NCBI RefSeq assembly: GCF_002994745.2
Contig: NC_037088.1
Span: 57,554,397 to 57,618,396 of the forward strand
Source of the DNA: Rosa chinensis
Taxonomy: Eukaryota > Streptophyta > Magnoliopsida > Rosales > Rosaceae
Length of the DNA stretch: 64,000 nt
Reading direction: 5' to 3'
Made by a program: the position numbers and the translations under genes. Position 1 is the stretch's first letter. Each line of letters begins with the position of its first letter. Of the stretch, positions 1 to 10,887 are shown piece by piece. A model generated the notes under the pieces. It had not been told where the DNA came from. It searched no databases and saw only the letters and a list, made by a program, of their open reading frames with translations.

Positions 1-376
1 CTCGAACTCCAGAGCTGAAGTGGTTTTTATTTTTTCAATTTTCGGTCAATTGGTATTTATGAACCCTAACTTCTGATGGCGGGAAATGAGTTTTCGCCTT
101 TTAACATTTTTTTCTTGGTTTGATTTAACGTCACATTGTTCACTATGGTAAAACGGTAAAATAATGAGTAATTATTTTTGCCACTCTCAATCTCTGATAT
201 GTTGTCTTATCAAATGATTCAAATCTTGTGAGGAATATAACATAAGGCAATATTGTGAGTCTATAGAAAATAATAATCCATTTATTTTTCTTCTGTTTTA
301 GTCCTAAATGCGTTTTTTTGGTTGGGCGCTACATGTGAAAAATGAAGTGTCTGAACAACTTTATATGTAATACAAG

Positions 377-1559
377 TTTTTTTTTTTTTGAATAAAGGGC
401 TGGTGCGGCTGCCTTGATTAATGAAACTGTCGAATACAAGGAGGGGGACATTGAGCCTAAACCCCTGATTACTATAAGCATCTAGAAAATTTACCGAAAT
501 AATATCAGAAATCTCTACAGGAGACTTGTATTCCAACAAGCACCAGCTAGCAAAGAGTGCAATAGCTATTCCATTTGCTTCAACATAGCAGTGACATAGC
601 GGAAAGATAACTCAATATGTACCCCGTGTACAACATAGCATATATAATTACCTGCTTTATCACAGCTTTCCTCCTATGACGACACTTAGTCTCACCCTGC
701 CACTAGGCGGTAGTGCTCATTTGAAGAAGCAAATAAGTCGTCGCTGACCTAGAGCAGACAAGGCACATAAAGTGCATACCCAGACACAAAACCCGATTAG
801 GCCTACACAATATATGTAGGATTTTATTGGCCGCATAAAAAGCATCCATCCTAGACAGCAAAACACAATAAAAATAATACAACTTGGGCTAGACCCAAAC
901 CCAAGCATGATCCCAAGAGACAAGGACACCACAGCCACGATTGAAGGCCCAGCCCAATTCTTTTCTGGCCCAAGCAGTGGGCCACCACCACCAAAGCTGA
1001 GACTCCACCGCCCGAGAGAAGCCGCGCCCGCCTGCATCATACCACCCTCACCTGCGTCCAGCCACCACCTGCAACAGTCTGCAACCAACTTCGGAGAAAC
1101 CACCGAAGCGGATCAAAACCTGCAACAGCTAGCCGCTGGCCACCGCTTCTCCAACCCAATTGTCCCAAGACGCTGGACTACCAGCCACCATGCCCCGATC
1201 AGATCTGGAAAGACTCCCAGCCCCGAAACAAAGCTGATCAACTCGCATCCACCAGCCTCGTGCAACCAGCCTGAGAAGAACCACTGCGGATCCAACATCC
1301 CCATCCCATCTGCCCCACCACTTCGTCCTGCCAGAACTGAGCCTCACCCACCCCGCCACCGTGAGTCCCCCTGCAACTTGATACCGACACCCCTGATCCA
1401 GAGCAAGAGAACCCCGATTGAGGGACCTTTGATTGCTTGACAATAGATCCCGTCCGACGACAGCGTCCATAGATGCGCCGTCGGACGGAGGTAGACAACC
1501 CTTCTGAAAACCCTAAGCTCGCCTCCGCTCAGAGAGAGAAAGAGACGCGAACTTTGAAT
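377..1559 (-). mobile_element. Poly(A) retroposon (LINE-like or retrocopy) with 17-bp target site duplication
   Basis: The insert begins on the plus strand with a T-run, which is the poly(A) tail of a minus-strand element. It is flanked by a perfect direct repeat 'tttatatgtaatacaag' at 360-376 and 1560-1576. The related empty locus at about 6470-6490 reads straight through. The minus strand ends in a GC-richer 5' part (about 900-1500) that has open but unrecognised frames. I see no reverse transcriptase. The tail and target duplication fit LINE-machinery integration. Whether it is an internally deleted LINE, a non-autonomous retroposon or a retrocopied host transcript cannot be decided here. 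The open frames inside it (for example 907-1440 plus) have no recognisable domain. Confidence 0.7.
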
Positions 1560-1796
1560 TTTATATGTAATACAAGTTACATGCACTTAAATGACTTTGA
1601 ATGAATCTAACATGGATAGCAACAAAATTCAAATTTGATTTTTGGTCGGTTATAGTCAGATAATTTTCTCTAAATATGGTGTGCTACTAACTTTTTTAAT
1701 TACCAAAATTTTGAACCTAGATTTTTTACCTTCTAGGTTATTGTTAGTTGTCACTACCTTTTTTATGCTCCTACACGCCTTATACATTTTAATCAA

Positions 1797-3281
1797 TGGT
1801 TTTTGTCAATTTACCCCATTTCTAGAGATTTTTTTCCCACTTACCCCATTAAGTTTTTTTAATTCCCACTTATCCAAAACACTCTAAGAAGGTCTTTCCT
1901 AATACCCCATTAAGATTTTTTTTTAATACCATTTTACCCTCACCTTTGTTACTTAGAGAGAGAGAGAGAGAGGGGGAGAATGGAAGAGATAGAAACCATA
2001 GGGGACTTCATTGGATTCCGGTCACCGGCCGCCGCCCACCGGATTTTTCTGAAAATCTCACCAGAAAGGTTTGTTGCCCCTAATTAATAGACATTTATTG
2101 CCCCCTAATAGACATTTATTACCCCCCAATAAACATATATCAAGCCTCCAATAGACGTCTATTGCCCCCCAATTGGACTTTCAGTCGCTAAAATGGGAAC
2201 TAATTTCCCTAAATTTAGACAAATAAAACTTTGATTACAGAAAAAATAACGAGATTATATCAATTCAAAACGTCTATTGCCCCCAATAGACCTTTTTTTA
2301 TATAGAAGAAAAAAAAAACGAAGAGATTACATCAATTCAAAAAGTCTATTGCCCCCCAATAGACCTTTAATAGACTTCTATTGCCCCTATAATACCGTAA
2401 TTTAGAGGATGAATCCAATCCATGATATATATAGAATGAAATTCACATTCCTTTCTTTTTTGTTGAAAATCTTTCAAAAAGATAAAATATTTATGTTTCT
2501 TGGAAAAAAGCTCCACTTTGAATAATTCTCATTAGGGAGTGTCTATGATATGAATTCAAGTCCAATGAGCCACTCTATCACCGAGCTCTAAATAAAAGAA
2601 CCTTAAGTGCCAACTAGATCAGATCCATCAATTTTTATTTCAACAACTAGGCCCATTTAGATTTACCAGAATCAAAACAAACCTTCTGGAACGATTCACC
2701 CGTCTTCAACCTCCAAATCCCGCTTCTTCCTCTCTCACTTCCATAGCTCCTTCCAAAATATTACTCTGCGGCGATGTCTCCGGCAACCTCAAGCAGCTCT
2801 TCAAACGAGTTGTCTCTCTCTCTCTCTCTCTCTCTCTCCCACTTTTCGCTTTTGATTCAGCTCAATATTTCGTAATCTGACACTGTGGTGGCTCTTCCCG
2901 GCGGACGAACCCCAGAGACAGAAGCTTCTGGAGCAAAAGGTCGTCACCGCGAGATTCTCCATAGGCGGTGGCTCTTCCTAGCGGACGAAGTCGATGACAA
3001 GCCCGATGTTCATGAGGTCGGTGGAAATTATCGGAGCCTCCGGCGAGTACCCATGCTCCGACTGTCTTGACAGGGACTAGAGAGAGAGAGAGAGAGAGAG
3101 AGAGATCTAAAATTTTGGGTGGTGAGAGAGATCTGAAAGAGGAGGGAGATCAAGGGAATAAACAATTTGGTTAAGGGTAAAATTGTGATTTTACTTGAAA
3201 TAGGGTAAGTGAGAATAAAAATTTGTTGCTGGGGTAAGTGGGACAATTTTGGCTGATTTTGGTGCTTTGGGTCAAGAACCC
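1797..3281. mobile_element. Non-autonomous Mutator-like element (gene-capturing, copy 1)
   Basis: Bounded by near-identical 9-bp direct repeats, 'tttaatcaa' (1788-1796) and 'tttaagcaa' (3282-3290). The short imperfect terminal inverted repeats run about 'tggtttttgtc' inward and 'ggtcaagaaccc' outward. A 9-bp target duplication is the hallmark of MULEs. The same family occurs inverted at 50855-52538, with matching termini, the same GA-microsatellite and the same CAATAGACGTCTATTG-type repeats. No transposase is present. The interior carries what looks like a captured host exon (2752-2811) and a second GC-rich segment (2885-3070) that I cannot identify. Confidence 0.75.
2752..2811 (+). pseudogene. 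Captured exon fragment resembling CWF19-like / CCCH zinc-finger protein N-terminus
   Basis: Read in frame from 2752, the fragment gives SKILLCGDVSGNLKQLFKRV. This resembles the N-terminal beta-strand and helix of CWF19-like 1 proteins (plant CCCH/CwfJ-domain family), which begin with a similar LLCGDV..L..LFKRV segment. It has no start codon of its own here and runs into a CT-microsatellite. It lies inside a MULE, so it is best read as a transduplicated gene piece. Identification is from family memory on about 20 residues. Confidence 0.4.
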
Positions 3282-3646
3282 TTTAAGCAAATTACCTCTC
3301 GTATTGGACTGTAAAACTAAATTATGTTTTGATAAAATAAAATAAAAAGTAAACTACGTACTTTCAAATTTTATTTTTAATTTTCTTCTTAAGCCTGACA
3401 CATTAAGAAATATTGACTCGAAAACTTAAATAAGTGATTAATGAGATACTTGATTTTCAAGGTTTGAGAATACGTGTACATAACATTTATAGAGGCTGTC
3501 AAAATTGTAATACAATATTAAAGTATATGATTTATTGACTCAAGCCGGAACATCAAATTAAATATTAGTTAATTATACATGTCTAACTAGTAATTTTTTG
3601 TGTTTAAAAAAACTACTAATTTTATAGCATTATTTTGAATTATTTA

Positions 3647-3973
3647 GGCCCGTTTGAGATTGCTTCACTTTTAAAAAAATCAGCTTTTGTTCAAAATTTT
3701 AGATTTTATTGTGTTTGGTAAATTAATAAAAAACAGCTTTAATTGAAAGTTATAGGTCACTGGCAATAGATTTTAGAAGTAGTTTAGAGGTTGCTTTTAG
3801 AAGCTGCTGTGGATCAAAACACACTCTGCAGTTGTTTACTTGTTTTATGTACTAACAGTACTTTTAAAAATATTATTTACCAAACATGAAACTGATTTAA
3901 TTCACAGCTGATTATTCTCACAACACAGCCGCAGCAGTTTTTTTTAAAAGTCGCAGCAATCCCAAACTAGCCC
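3647..3973. mobile_element. Tourist/Harbinger-like MITE, copy 1
   Basis: A 327-bp element with imperfect terminal inverted repeats, 'ggcccgtttgagattgct' at the left and 'gcaatcccaaactagccc' at the right. It is flanked by TTA at 3644-3646 and 3974-3976, the 3-bp target duplication expected of PIF/Harbinger MITEs. A second copy of the same family, in the same orientation, lies at 20092-20411. No coding capacity. Confidence 0.7.
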
Positions 3974-4552
3974 TTAATATGAATAGAGTGAGCATGTATA
4001 GATTAATTTATGTGCTTTCGATCTCAAATAATTAAAATATATCAAAACTAACTACTTCGAGATACAACAGAAATCTAAATGCTAAACAACGGGACCCACT
4101 ACATGCAGAAATCTCAGTTTTTCTAATTCAAGAAATGTTCAAGACTAGAGTCAAAGTCTAGTTAGGATCAAGTTATAACCCTCATGTGTTATCGAACATT
4201 TTGTTTAATACTAACCCTAACTTCGGAGAATTGAAATTCTGTAGTAGCTAATCAGGACCTCAATGCATTGGACTCATAACCCTATATGTAACTGTACGTT
4301 GGAACCCTTTGTTAAGCACTGATTTATGCTTATACACTCACACACCTTTGTTCATACTTCCTTCCACTAGAGTAAAGTAAGGGAAAATGTGTACAAAAAT
4401 GTCCACTTTTATAAGGCTAGGTATGCCATTAATTGCAGTGCCACATATACATATGTAAAAATTAATATAACCTCATAAAAGAGCACCCAGCCTCACCAAC
4501 CCTCTGCATATATACTTGCTTCTTGTTTTCTCTCCTTCAGCTGATCATCAAC

Positions 4553-6080
4553 ATGGAGAGGGGAGAGTGCACAGTAAACCATCACTTAACTCACCCAGAA
4601 TCTCTAGTCACATGGGAGATTATCAGAGCGCGCCCTAACCAAGGGAAGGTGAAGAAGCGAGGCACTACATGTGATTTTTATGGCCCAGAGTCTCCAGAAT
4701 ATGCCTCATTGCTACCGGAAGGCTGGCTTGCCGAGAAGAGAGTCATGCACCACGGGAGAAAATATATGGTGCGTAAATTACCTTATCACCTTGATTTTCT
4801 GGTCTTTTTTGTTGTTTAGTTACCTTTGTTTTCATCTTATTGAAAGGTCCTTAATTGGCTTATATAATAAGGATTTGTTTTTGCTGGGTTCAGGCATATA
4901 TATATGAAATCACGAATCTGAGTTCAGTGATTTTTATTTCTCATTTTTATCAAAGCGTGTGATATTAGGTCGACTTGATTGTCTGTGAATATATAATGAA
5001 GATTTGTGGTTGGTGTTATTGAGTTGATAATGATTGTACTTAAGGAGTTGCAAAAAGTATCTTGTAGAACAAATATTTTCCTCAGATTTAAGGCCTTGCT
5101 CATGCCAAACATGGTTGAACTTGATAAAGAGAATTTGTTGTGAGAGAACGAGAGAATCAACAATCAGACTTTTTCTTTTTTTTTGTTAATTCTCTTTCAC
5201 CATGACTGTCTTATTTGATTGAAGTTGTCTCAAAATTTGGGAAATTCTAGTGTAGTGGTGGGTATCTCATACCCACATTTACAAAAGTGATAACAAATTT
5301 TGTTGTCGAAATTGTAATTTGAGTCATACTTTGTGTAATCTTAGTTCTAATAATGGTAATTACACCTCTTACGACATTTTACAAGTTAATTTTTGAACAA
5401 ATTCGTTGTCAATGTTGTAATATTAGTTCTAATAATGGTAATTACATCTCTTACGACATTTTTACAAGCTTTTAAACAGATTCATTGTCAATGTTGTAAT
5501 TTTTGTTTAAATATATGTAAATAGTGTAAATGAATATGGTAACTTTTATTCTCAAATACTTGTAAATTTTAGTTCAAATAGTTGTAAATGAGGGTATCTC
5601 ATATCCACCAGTACACTAGCTTGTCTCTCAAAATTTAAAGGATAATTTTTTATTTTTTATTAACAGTGTGAGTACACTTGCAAAATAAAAAGGCGGTTTT
5701 GTTAACGGTAATATCGAACTTTTAAAATGATGCTTTTAATTATAAAGAAATTTATTATCTGCTTTGTGCGGGTAAATTCATATTTGAACGCATGAGCAAA
5801 ATTTATGTCGTATATCTTTAGCATTCTATCTATATATTTCCGTGGGATTTTAGAAAATTCAAGAATGAAAAGTACTATCCACTTAAACACCATATGTACA
5901 TTTTGAAAGATGAAACTAATAAAATTGGTGATGCTTATATTGCAGTATTACTATGATCCACTGGGGCATCAGTATACCAGAAAAAAGGAAGTCCAGAAGG
6001 CTAAGCAAGAAGCTACGGTTCAGAATATTGAGGAGCCAGCTAAAGCTGAGGATAATGCTGTTTCCAGCTTAATTGATTGA
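4553..6080 (+). CDS. Small methyl-CpG-binding-domain (MBD) protein
   Basis: Two exons, 4553-4768 and 5946-6080, joined in phase 0 (donor ATG|gtgcgt, acceptor ttgcag|TAT), encode 116 aa. Residues about 52-95 form an MBD fold signature: LPEGW, then a short loop, then KYMYYYDPLGHQYTRKKEV. In known MBD proteins this domain sits in chromatin and reads methylated CpG. Here the loop after LPEGW is shorter than usual. The Asp of the KYDVY-type strand is replaced by Met, and the FRSK Arg position appears to be Thr, so methyl-CpG binding is doubtful. The rest is a short N-terminal tail and an acidic C-terminus ending VSSLID. Start choice: an in-frame ATG ten codons upstream (4523) overlaps the presumed leader. 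A TATA-like 'catatata' lies near 4507. Plants have single-domain MBD proteins of this kind; I cannot name the exact orthologue. Confidence 0.8.
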
Positions 6081-6348
6081 TAACTTCATGAATTTTGAGT
6101 TGTGTATTCATTTAACAATAAGCAATTCGGGATGCATATATATGTAAGCAATAATCAAATTGGATATGAGGATTAACAAAACTTGGTTTGCAGCTCAGTC
6201 GTGTGTAACTCTTTTATCATATTTTCAAATGTTCGAATTTCTTCTACAACTAATAAAATCAATAAACAACAGATTTTAATTTGGACATGAACCTACACAA
6301 TACGATTCACATATATGCATTTACCAATTCAGGATTATATACCAATTC

Positions 6349-6890
6349 AGGATTATAACGTAAGGAAATATTGTGAGGGCCCTAAAAAATATTTACCTTT
6401 TTTTTTTTTCCTTTTTGTTTTGGTTTTATACATTGCTTTTTTTGTTGGGGGCGACAGGTGAAAAATGAAGTGGCCGAACAACTTATGTAATCAGTTACAT
6501 GCACTTAAATGACTATGAATGAATCTGACATGGATAGCAACAAAATTCAAATTTTATTTTTTTACTGTTATTGTCAGATATTTTTTCTCTAAATATGGTG
6601 TGCTATTAACTTTTTTAATTATCAATAATTTTAAACATTAATTTTTTACTTTCTAGGTTTGTAATTATAATTAATCGTTAGTTGTTACAACCTTAAGCTG
6701 GAACAACAAATTAATTTACAAGTTAATCCTCATATGTTATCGAACATTTTGTTTAACACTAACCCTAACGGTGAAGAATCAAAATTTTGTAATAGGTACA
6801 AGCTCAAATGCACTGGAATCATAATCCAATGTTTACCTACTCGGACCCTTTATTAAACACTAATTCATGTTTACCAATAGTAGTTGATCA
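6349..6890. repeat. Segmental duplication copy B (empty-site version of the MBD upstream region)
   Basis: This segment lies downstream of the MBD gene and matches pieces of the DNA upstream of it (229-376, 1577-1785, about 3540-3565, 4160-4340) in collinear order. It lacks the retroposon, MULE and MITE found there. It ends where a hAT element starts at 6901. The copy suggests that the MBD gene and its promoter were once tandemly duplicated. The second gene body is not found next to it; only a 30-bp MBD exon-2-like scrap occurs far away at 21443-21472. Confidence 0.7.
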
Positions 6891-6900
6891 GCCCCACACT

Positions 6901-7629
6901 CAGGGCCAGCCCTGTGAGTTTGGAGGCTCAAGGCGGAAAAAAAATTCGTGGCCCAACAAATTCAACAATTGAATCCCTGAAGATGTGGGGTGAAGATGTG
7001 ATGATGTGAGTGGTGGACGACGACGGTTGGCGGTTTTGGAGGAGTGCTACTAGTTCGGTGTTTTGGAGAGCAGCAAGCTTAGCTGAAATTTGATTTTGGT
7101 TTTGGGTGAGTGTTTCCATGGGGACAAGAGCAACTCTTCATTTTGGTTTTGCATAAATTCCAGAGTAGTTAAGTGCAGAGGAGAAGGGAACATAGGGCAT
7201 TTGGGTTTAGTTGCCTCTGATCATCATGGCTCTGATTACCAGTTGATGGAGCACATACAGTAAAAGTAAAGGAAATTGAAAGAACAAAAGACAAGGCAAA
7301 TATCAAAAGCAATTCATTTCCTTTCTAAGCCTCAATGGTGACATAACAGAGGATATAAACTAGAAGAGGCGTCCTTAGCATTATAGGTGACCAACACGTG
7401 TCACAGGACCATAAAAGGAAATTGTACTAGGCTTACGATTTATTGATGGACTAACATAACTAATTAGGTGTCCTCATAATATTGCGTCTAACTATCTAAG
7501 CGTCTTCTGTTTCTTTACTTGTTTTATTTTTTATTTTTTTTTATTACAGGCCAACATAATGTTTTTAGGCCCCTAAAATCTTAGGCCCTAAGTCTGGGCC
7601 TGCTCTGCCTAGGCCCAAGGCCGGTACTG
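6901..7629. mobile_element. Non-autonomous hAT element
   Basis: The element starts CAGGGCCAGCCCTG and ends in the imperfect complement CCGGTACTG. It is flanked by 8-bp repeats 'cccacact' (6893-6900) and 'gccacact' (7630-7637), 7 of 8 identical. CAGGGCCGGCCCTG-type ends and 8-bp target duplications are typical of plant hAT transposons. No transposase frame is seen in its 729 bp; the 63-codon minus-strand frame at 6928-7119 has no recognised domain. Confidence 0.65.
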
Positions 7630-7983
7630 GCCACACTGCATATATACATATTCATCATTTATTTGTTTTTCAAAAAAAAAAATATATTGTTTAAGAAAAA
7701 CTTAATTGGGAGAGAATAATAGGGACTTCTTTATATAGAGGATTACAAGATATATAATCAAAGTTGTACAAGGAAAGATAATCTTACAATTAATCAGATA
7801 TCTATAAATATCTCCGAGAATATCTCTAATTCAAAACTCTATTACAACTAGGTTAAGTAACCTAGAGTTTGGGCTAAACACATATTCTGGATTTACTTGA
7901 ACACTCCCCCTTGTGTCGCCCAAACGTGGTGCTCCATCGTTGTCTCATTAAAAACCTTGCCGAGTAACAAAAACCCTGTGGGA

Positions 7984-10310
7984 TGTTAGCCAATTGCCAC
8001 CCTCAAGTATAAGGGGTACAAGTAATAGTATAGGGATTTAAGAAAGGTTGTCGAACCTATGAGGATTGGATTCCTTTCACTAGCTAGGGTGTTAACCTAA
8101 GGAGAGAGCTAGAATATGCAAATATACAATCACAAGCCTAAATTCACAAGGAAATCTAGGCTCATGGTGAGTATGTGCATTGTGGTGATAGTGAAATTGT
8201 TTGTTGGATAGAATGGTGAACTAAATTAAAATAAATGCTCAAATGTAAACTAAACTACTCTAAACTAAACTAGTAATATAATGGATGAAATTAGGGGTTA
8301 GATTGTCTACCACTAACCTCCCTTGCACGTATTGAAGTTCAAATACAAGTGATGCTATTCTAATTTCTCAATTACCCTATTTGCATCCGGATAAGACTAC
8401 AAAGGCTTAAACTCCTTTAATGGTATCAATTCCAACCGGATAAGTCTAGAATTAACTACCTAAGAACAAATCTTATTACCGGTTAAGTCTCAATTCATTG
8501 TTCCTAGATGCATAAAGCTTTGAGTTTAGATAATCATGCAAGCAAACCAATCCTAGATCTAGGTAATTTTAACTCACGACCTTCACATGCACATAGAGTA
8601 TGCTATCATGCTATCAATGCTCAAGGTTAACTACTACCTAAACATTTTTTCATGAGATGACAAACACAACACATTCAAAGTAGTTAAGTTTGAATGAATG
8701 CATTCACTTCTTGAATTAGCATATGAAGATGAAAATCACAAATAACATCAAATGTCAATTAAAACATCAATTCATACAAGTTTGGCTAGGGCTTTCAACC
8801 CTAGCCCCAATAAAGTAATTACTCACTCATAATCATACAAATTAGCATCAAATCTATAAAGTACATCAAGGTAAATCAAAGAGTTAAGGAAAGAATGAAC
8901 TAGTTGAATCTTGACAAATCAATGGCTAGCTCCTCATTTGTTTTCCTCCTTCAATGCTCCTTGAATCTTCCTTGATGGTGGAATGAATGGATGATAAGCT
9001 TCTTGATGGTGATGATGAATGAAATGGTGATGAAGATATGATGCTCATTTGGCTAACTTTGAATGGTAGTGATGAAGTAATGGCGGTGGTGATGGAGGTT
9101 GAGGAGTATGGATATTATGGGTTTGGATTTTGGGATGTGGAAATGGAGGTTTTGTGAAGAAGATGAAGAGAGAAAGAAGATGTAATGGGGTGGAATGAGT
9201 GATGCCCCAAGAGTGTAATGAAGGGATGCTTATATAGAGAAGAGAGAGAGGAGTAAAATGATGAATGGAAGCAAAAGGGAGCAACTCAAGCATTGTAAGA
9301 AGCATGGAGGTGGAGTGTGAGAGTGGTAATAGATCCTAAAAATAAGGGAAAGGGGTATGGAAGAGATGGAGTAAGAAGAGGGAAGTAATGATGAACTATT
9401 AAAGAGAGTAAAGTAGAGAAATATGGCTAAGGGAGAAGAGAAGAGCAGGTAGCTCTACTTATTATGCATGGGAAGCATGAAAATGAAGAGTGTTGGAGTG
9501 GTTTTGGATCACCAAAGTCAAGGTGACAACCATGGGAGAGAAAGTGTGCAAAGGATGCCTATTATCCAAAAGATAATATGATGAATTAATCCTTCCATAG
9601 TCTTGTAGGATTCTTCTAGGGCTCTTCTTGATAGTTTCAGCATTATAGAGCTTCCAAAAATGCACAAGAAATCCGTCCAAAGAAGGTTCTAGGCCAAACT
9701 GCCATGTTTTGACTTTGTTTTATGCTCCTGAAGCTTCCTTCAATTGAATCTCCATCGAGACATCGAAATTGGCCTTTGACTTCTTCATACCAAATGTTTC
9801 TTGATAAGTGTAGATCATCGTGATAAAATTTCAGAGCTTAATTCATAGTGGTTTGGCCGAAAATGTTGCCGGAATCCGTATAGGTCTGGTTTTGCCGGTT
9901 TTTCATCTTTTAGTCAGAAACTTGAACCGATCTTTTGAAGGCCTTACACTCCAAAATAGCTCTTGAACCCTCCATATAAAATGATTCTTAGGATGTCTAG
10001 AATGGATTTGAAAAGTTTCAACTTATTTGGAATTTCTTTGATTAGGCTGCCACCCCTCCTTCCTTGTCTAACTCGCTTTCTCCTAGCCGAAGTATGAAAA
10101 TGTGCTAAGGTTGAATTTTTAGTACATTTCCATGCTTCTCCATCATTTCCTAGCACACAATAATATATATAAATAAACATGAAGGTTAAGCAAATGTACA
10201 AGATTAGGAAAATAATAGAATTGAATTAGTCAACATTAAATTGGACTTTAGAACAAGTAATTTCCATGTTTTGGGGCACAAATATGTATATGAATTATTA
10301 TGATCCAACA
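7984..10310 (-). mobile_element. Long solo LTR, copy 1, inside the copia element
   Basis: A 2,327-bp insert reads TGTTGGATCATAAT...GGCTAACA on the minus strand, with canonical TG...CA ends. It is flanked by a perfect 5-bp target duplication TGGGA (7979-7983 and 10311-10315). It contains no retroviral-type coding sequence, primer-binding site or second LTR, so it is read as a solo LTR of a large-LTR family. Gypsy is likely, but the clade was not determined. Its inverted sister is at 16232-19617. It sits in the copia 3' region just inside the polypurine tract. Confidence 0.8.
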
Positions 10311-10887
10311 TGGGACAAAAATAACCTCGGTCGAAGGGGAAAAAGAGCACAACACACTCTTCACGTTTCGAGACCATACATTTAGACATCTCCCCCTGAT
10401 GTCTGCATCTCTCCTTAATGACTATGGTCATGGAAGTTCGGATAACTTCCGCAAACGATACTACCAACATGTTTCTCAAAAGTGGAATTTAGGCAATGAT
10501 TTAGTGAGCAAGTCTATCACGCTGTCCTCAGATCGAACCTAGTTCACTTTGATCTTGAGGAGAGTCTGTCGTTGCTGTTTATGCTTTGTGTTATCGATTT
10601 TGATGCAGCCTTACTTCATTCGTTCAAAACAAGTAGCATTATCCTAAATGCTCGTAGGTTCATCTGTGGTAGACTTCAAATCACAATTGCTTCGAACATG
10701 CATAATTATGGATCCAATCCATATAAATTCACGAACCACTTCGTGAAGAGCAATCATCTTTGCATTGTCCGAAGATATAGTGAATAGGGTCCGTTCTGTA
10801 GACCTCCAAGATATCACGGTCTTTACCCATGGCGAACACTTAACCAGTTTGGGAAGACGTTTGTATGGGTCAAAGAGATACCCAACA

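Larger units (their letters stand above)
229..4345. repeat. Segmental duplication copy A, upstream of the MBD gene (interrupted)
   Basis: Blocks at about 229-376, 1577-1785, 3535-3570 and 4160-4340 match, in the same order and orientation, consecutive parts of 6349-6890 downstream of the MBD gene. Shared landmarks include 'gtgaaaaatgaagtg', 'ttacatgcacttaaatgact' and 'gttatcgaacattttgttta'. The stretches between the blocks are explained mostly by three later insertions: the retroposon at 377-1559, the MULE at 1797-3281 and the MITE at 3647-3973. Bases 1-228 hold no gene that I can see. Confidence 0.75.

Noticed and set aside
907..1440. 177-codon plus-strand frame, Pro/Ser/His-rich
   Set aside because: It lies inside the minus-strand retroposon, overlaps open frames on the other strand, and has no recognisable domain; GC-rich sequence explains the lack of stops.
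9045..9305. 86-codon minus-strand Pro/His-rich frame
   Set aside because: It lies inside a solo LTR in low-complexity sequence and resembles no known protein.
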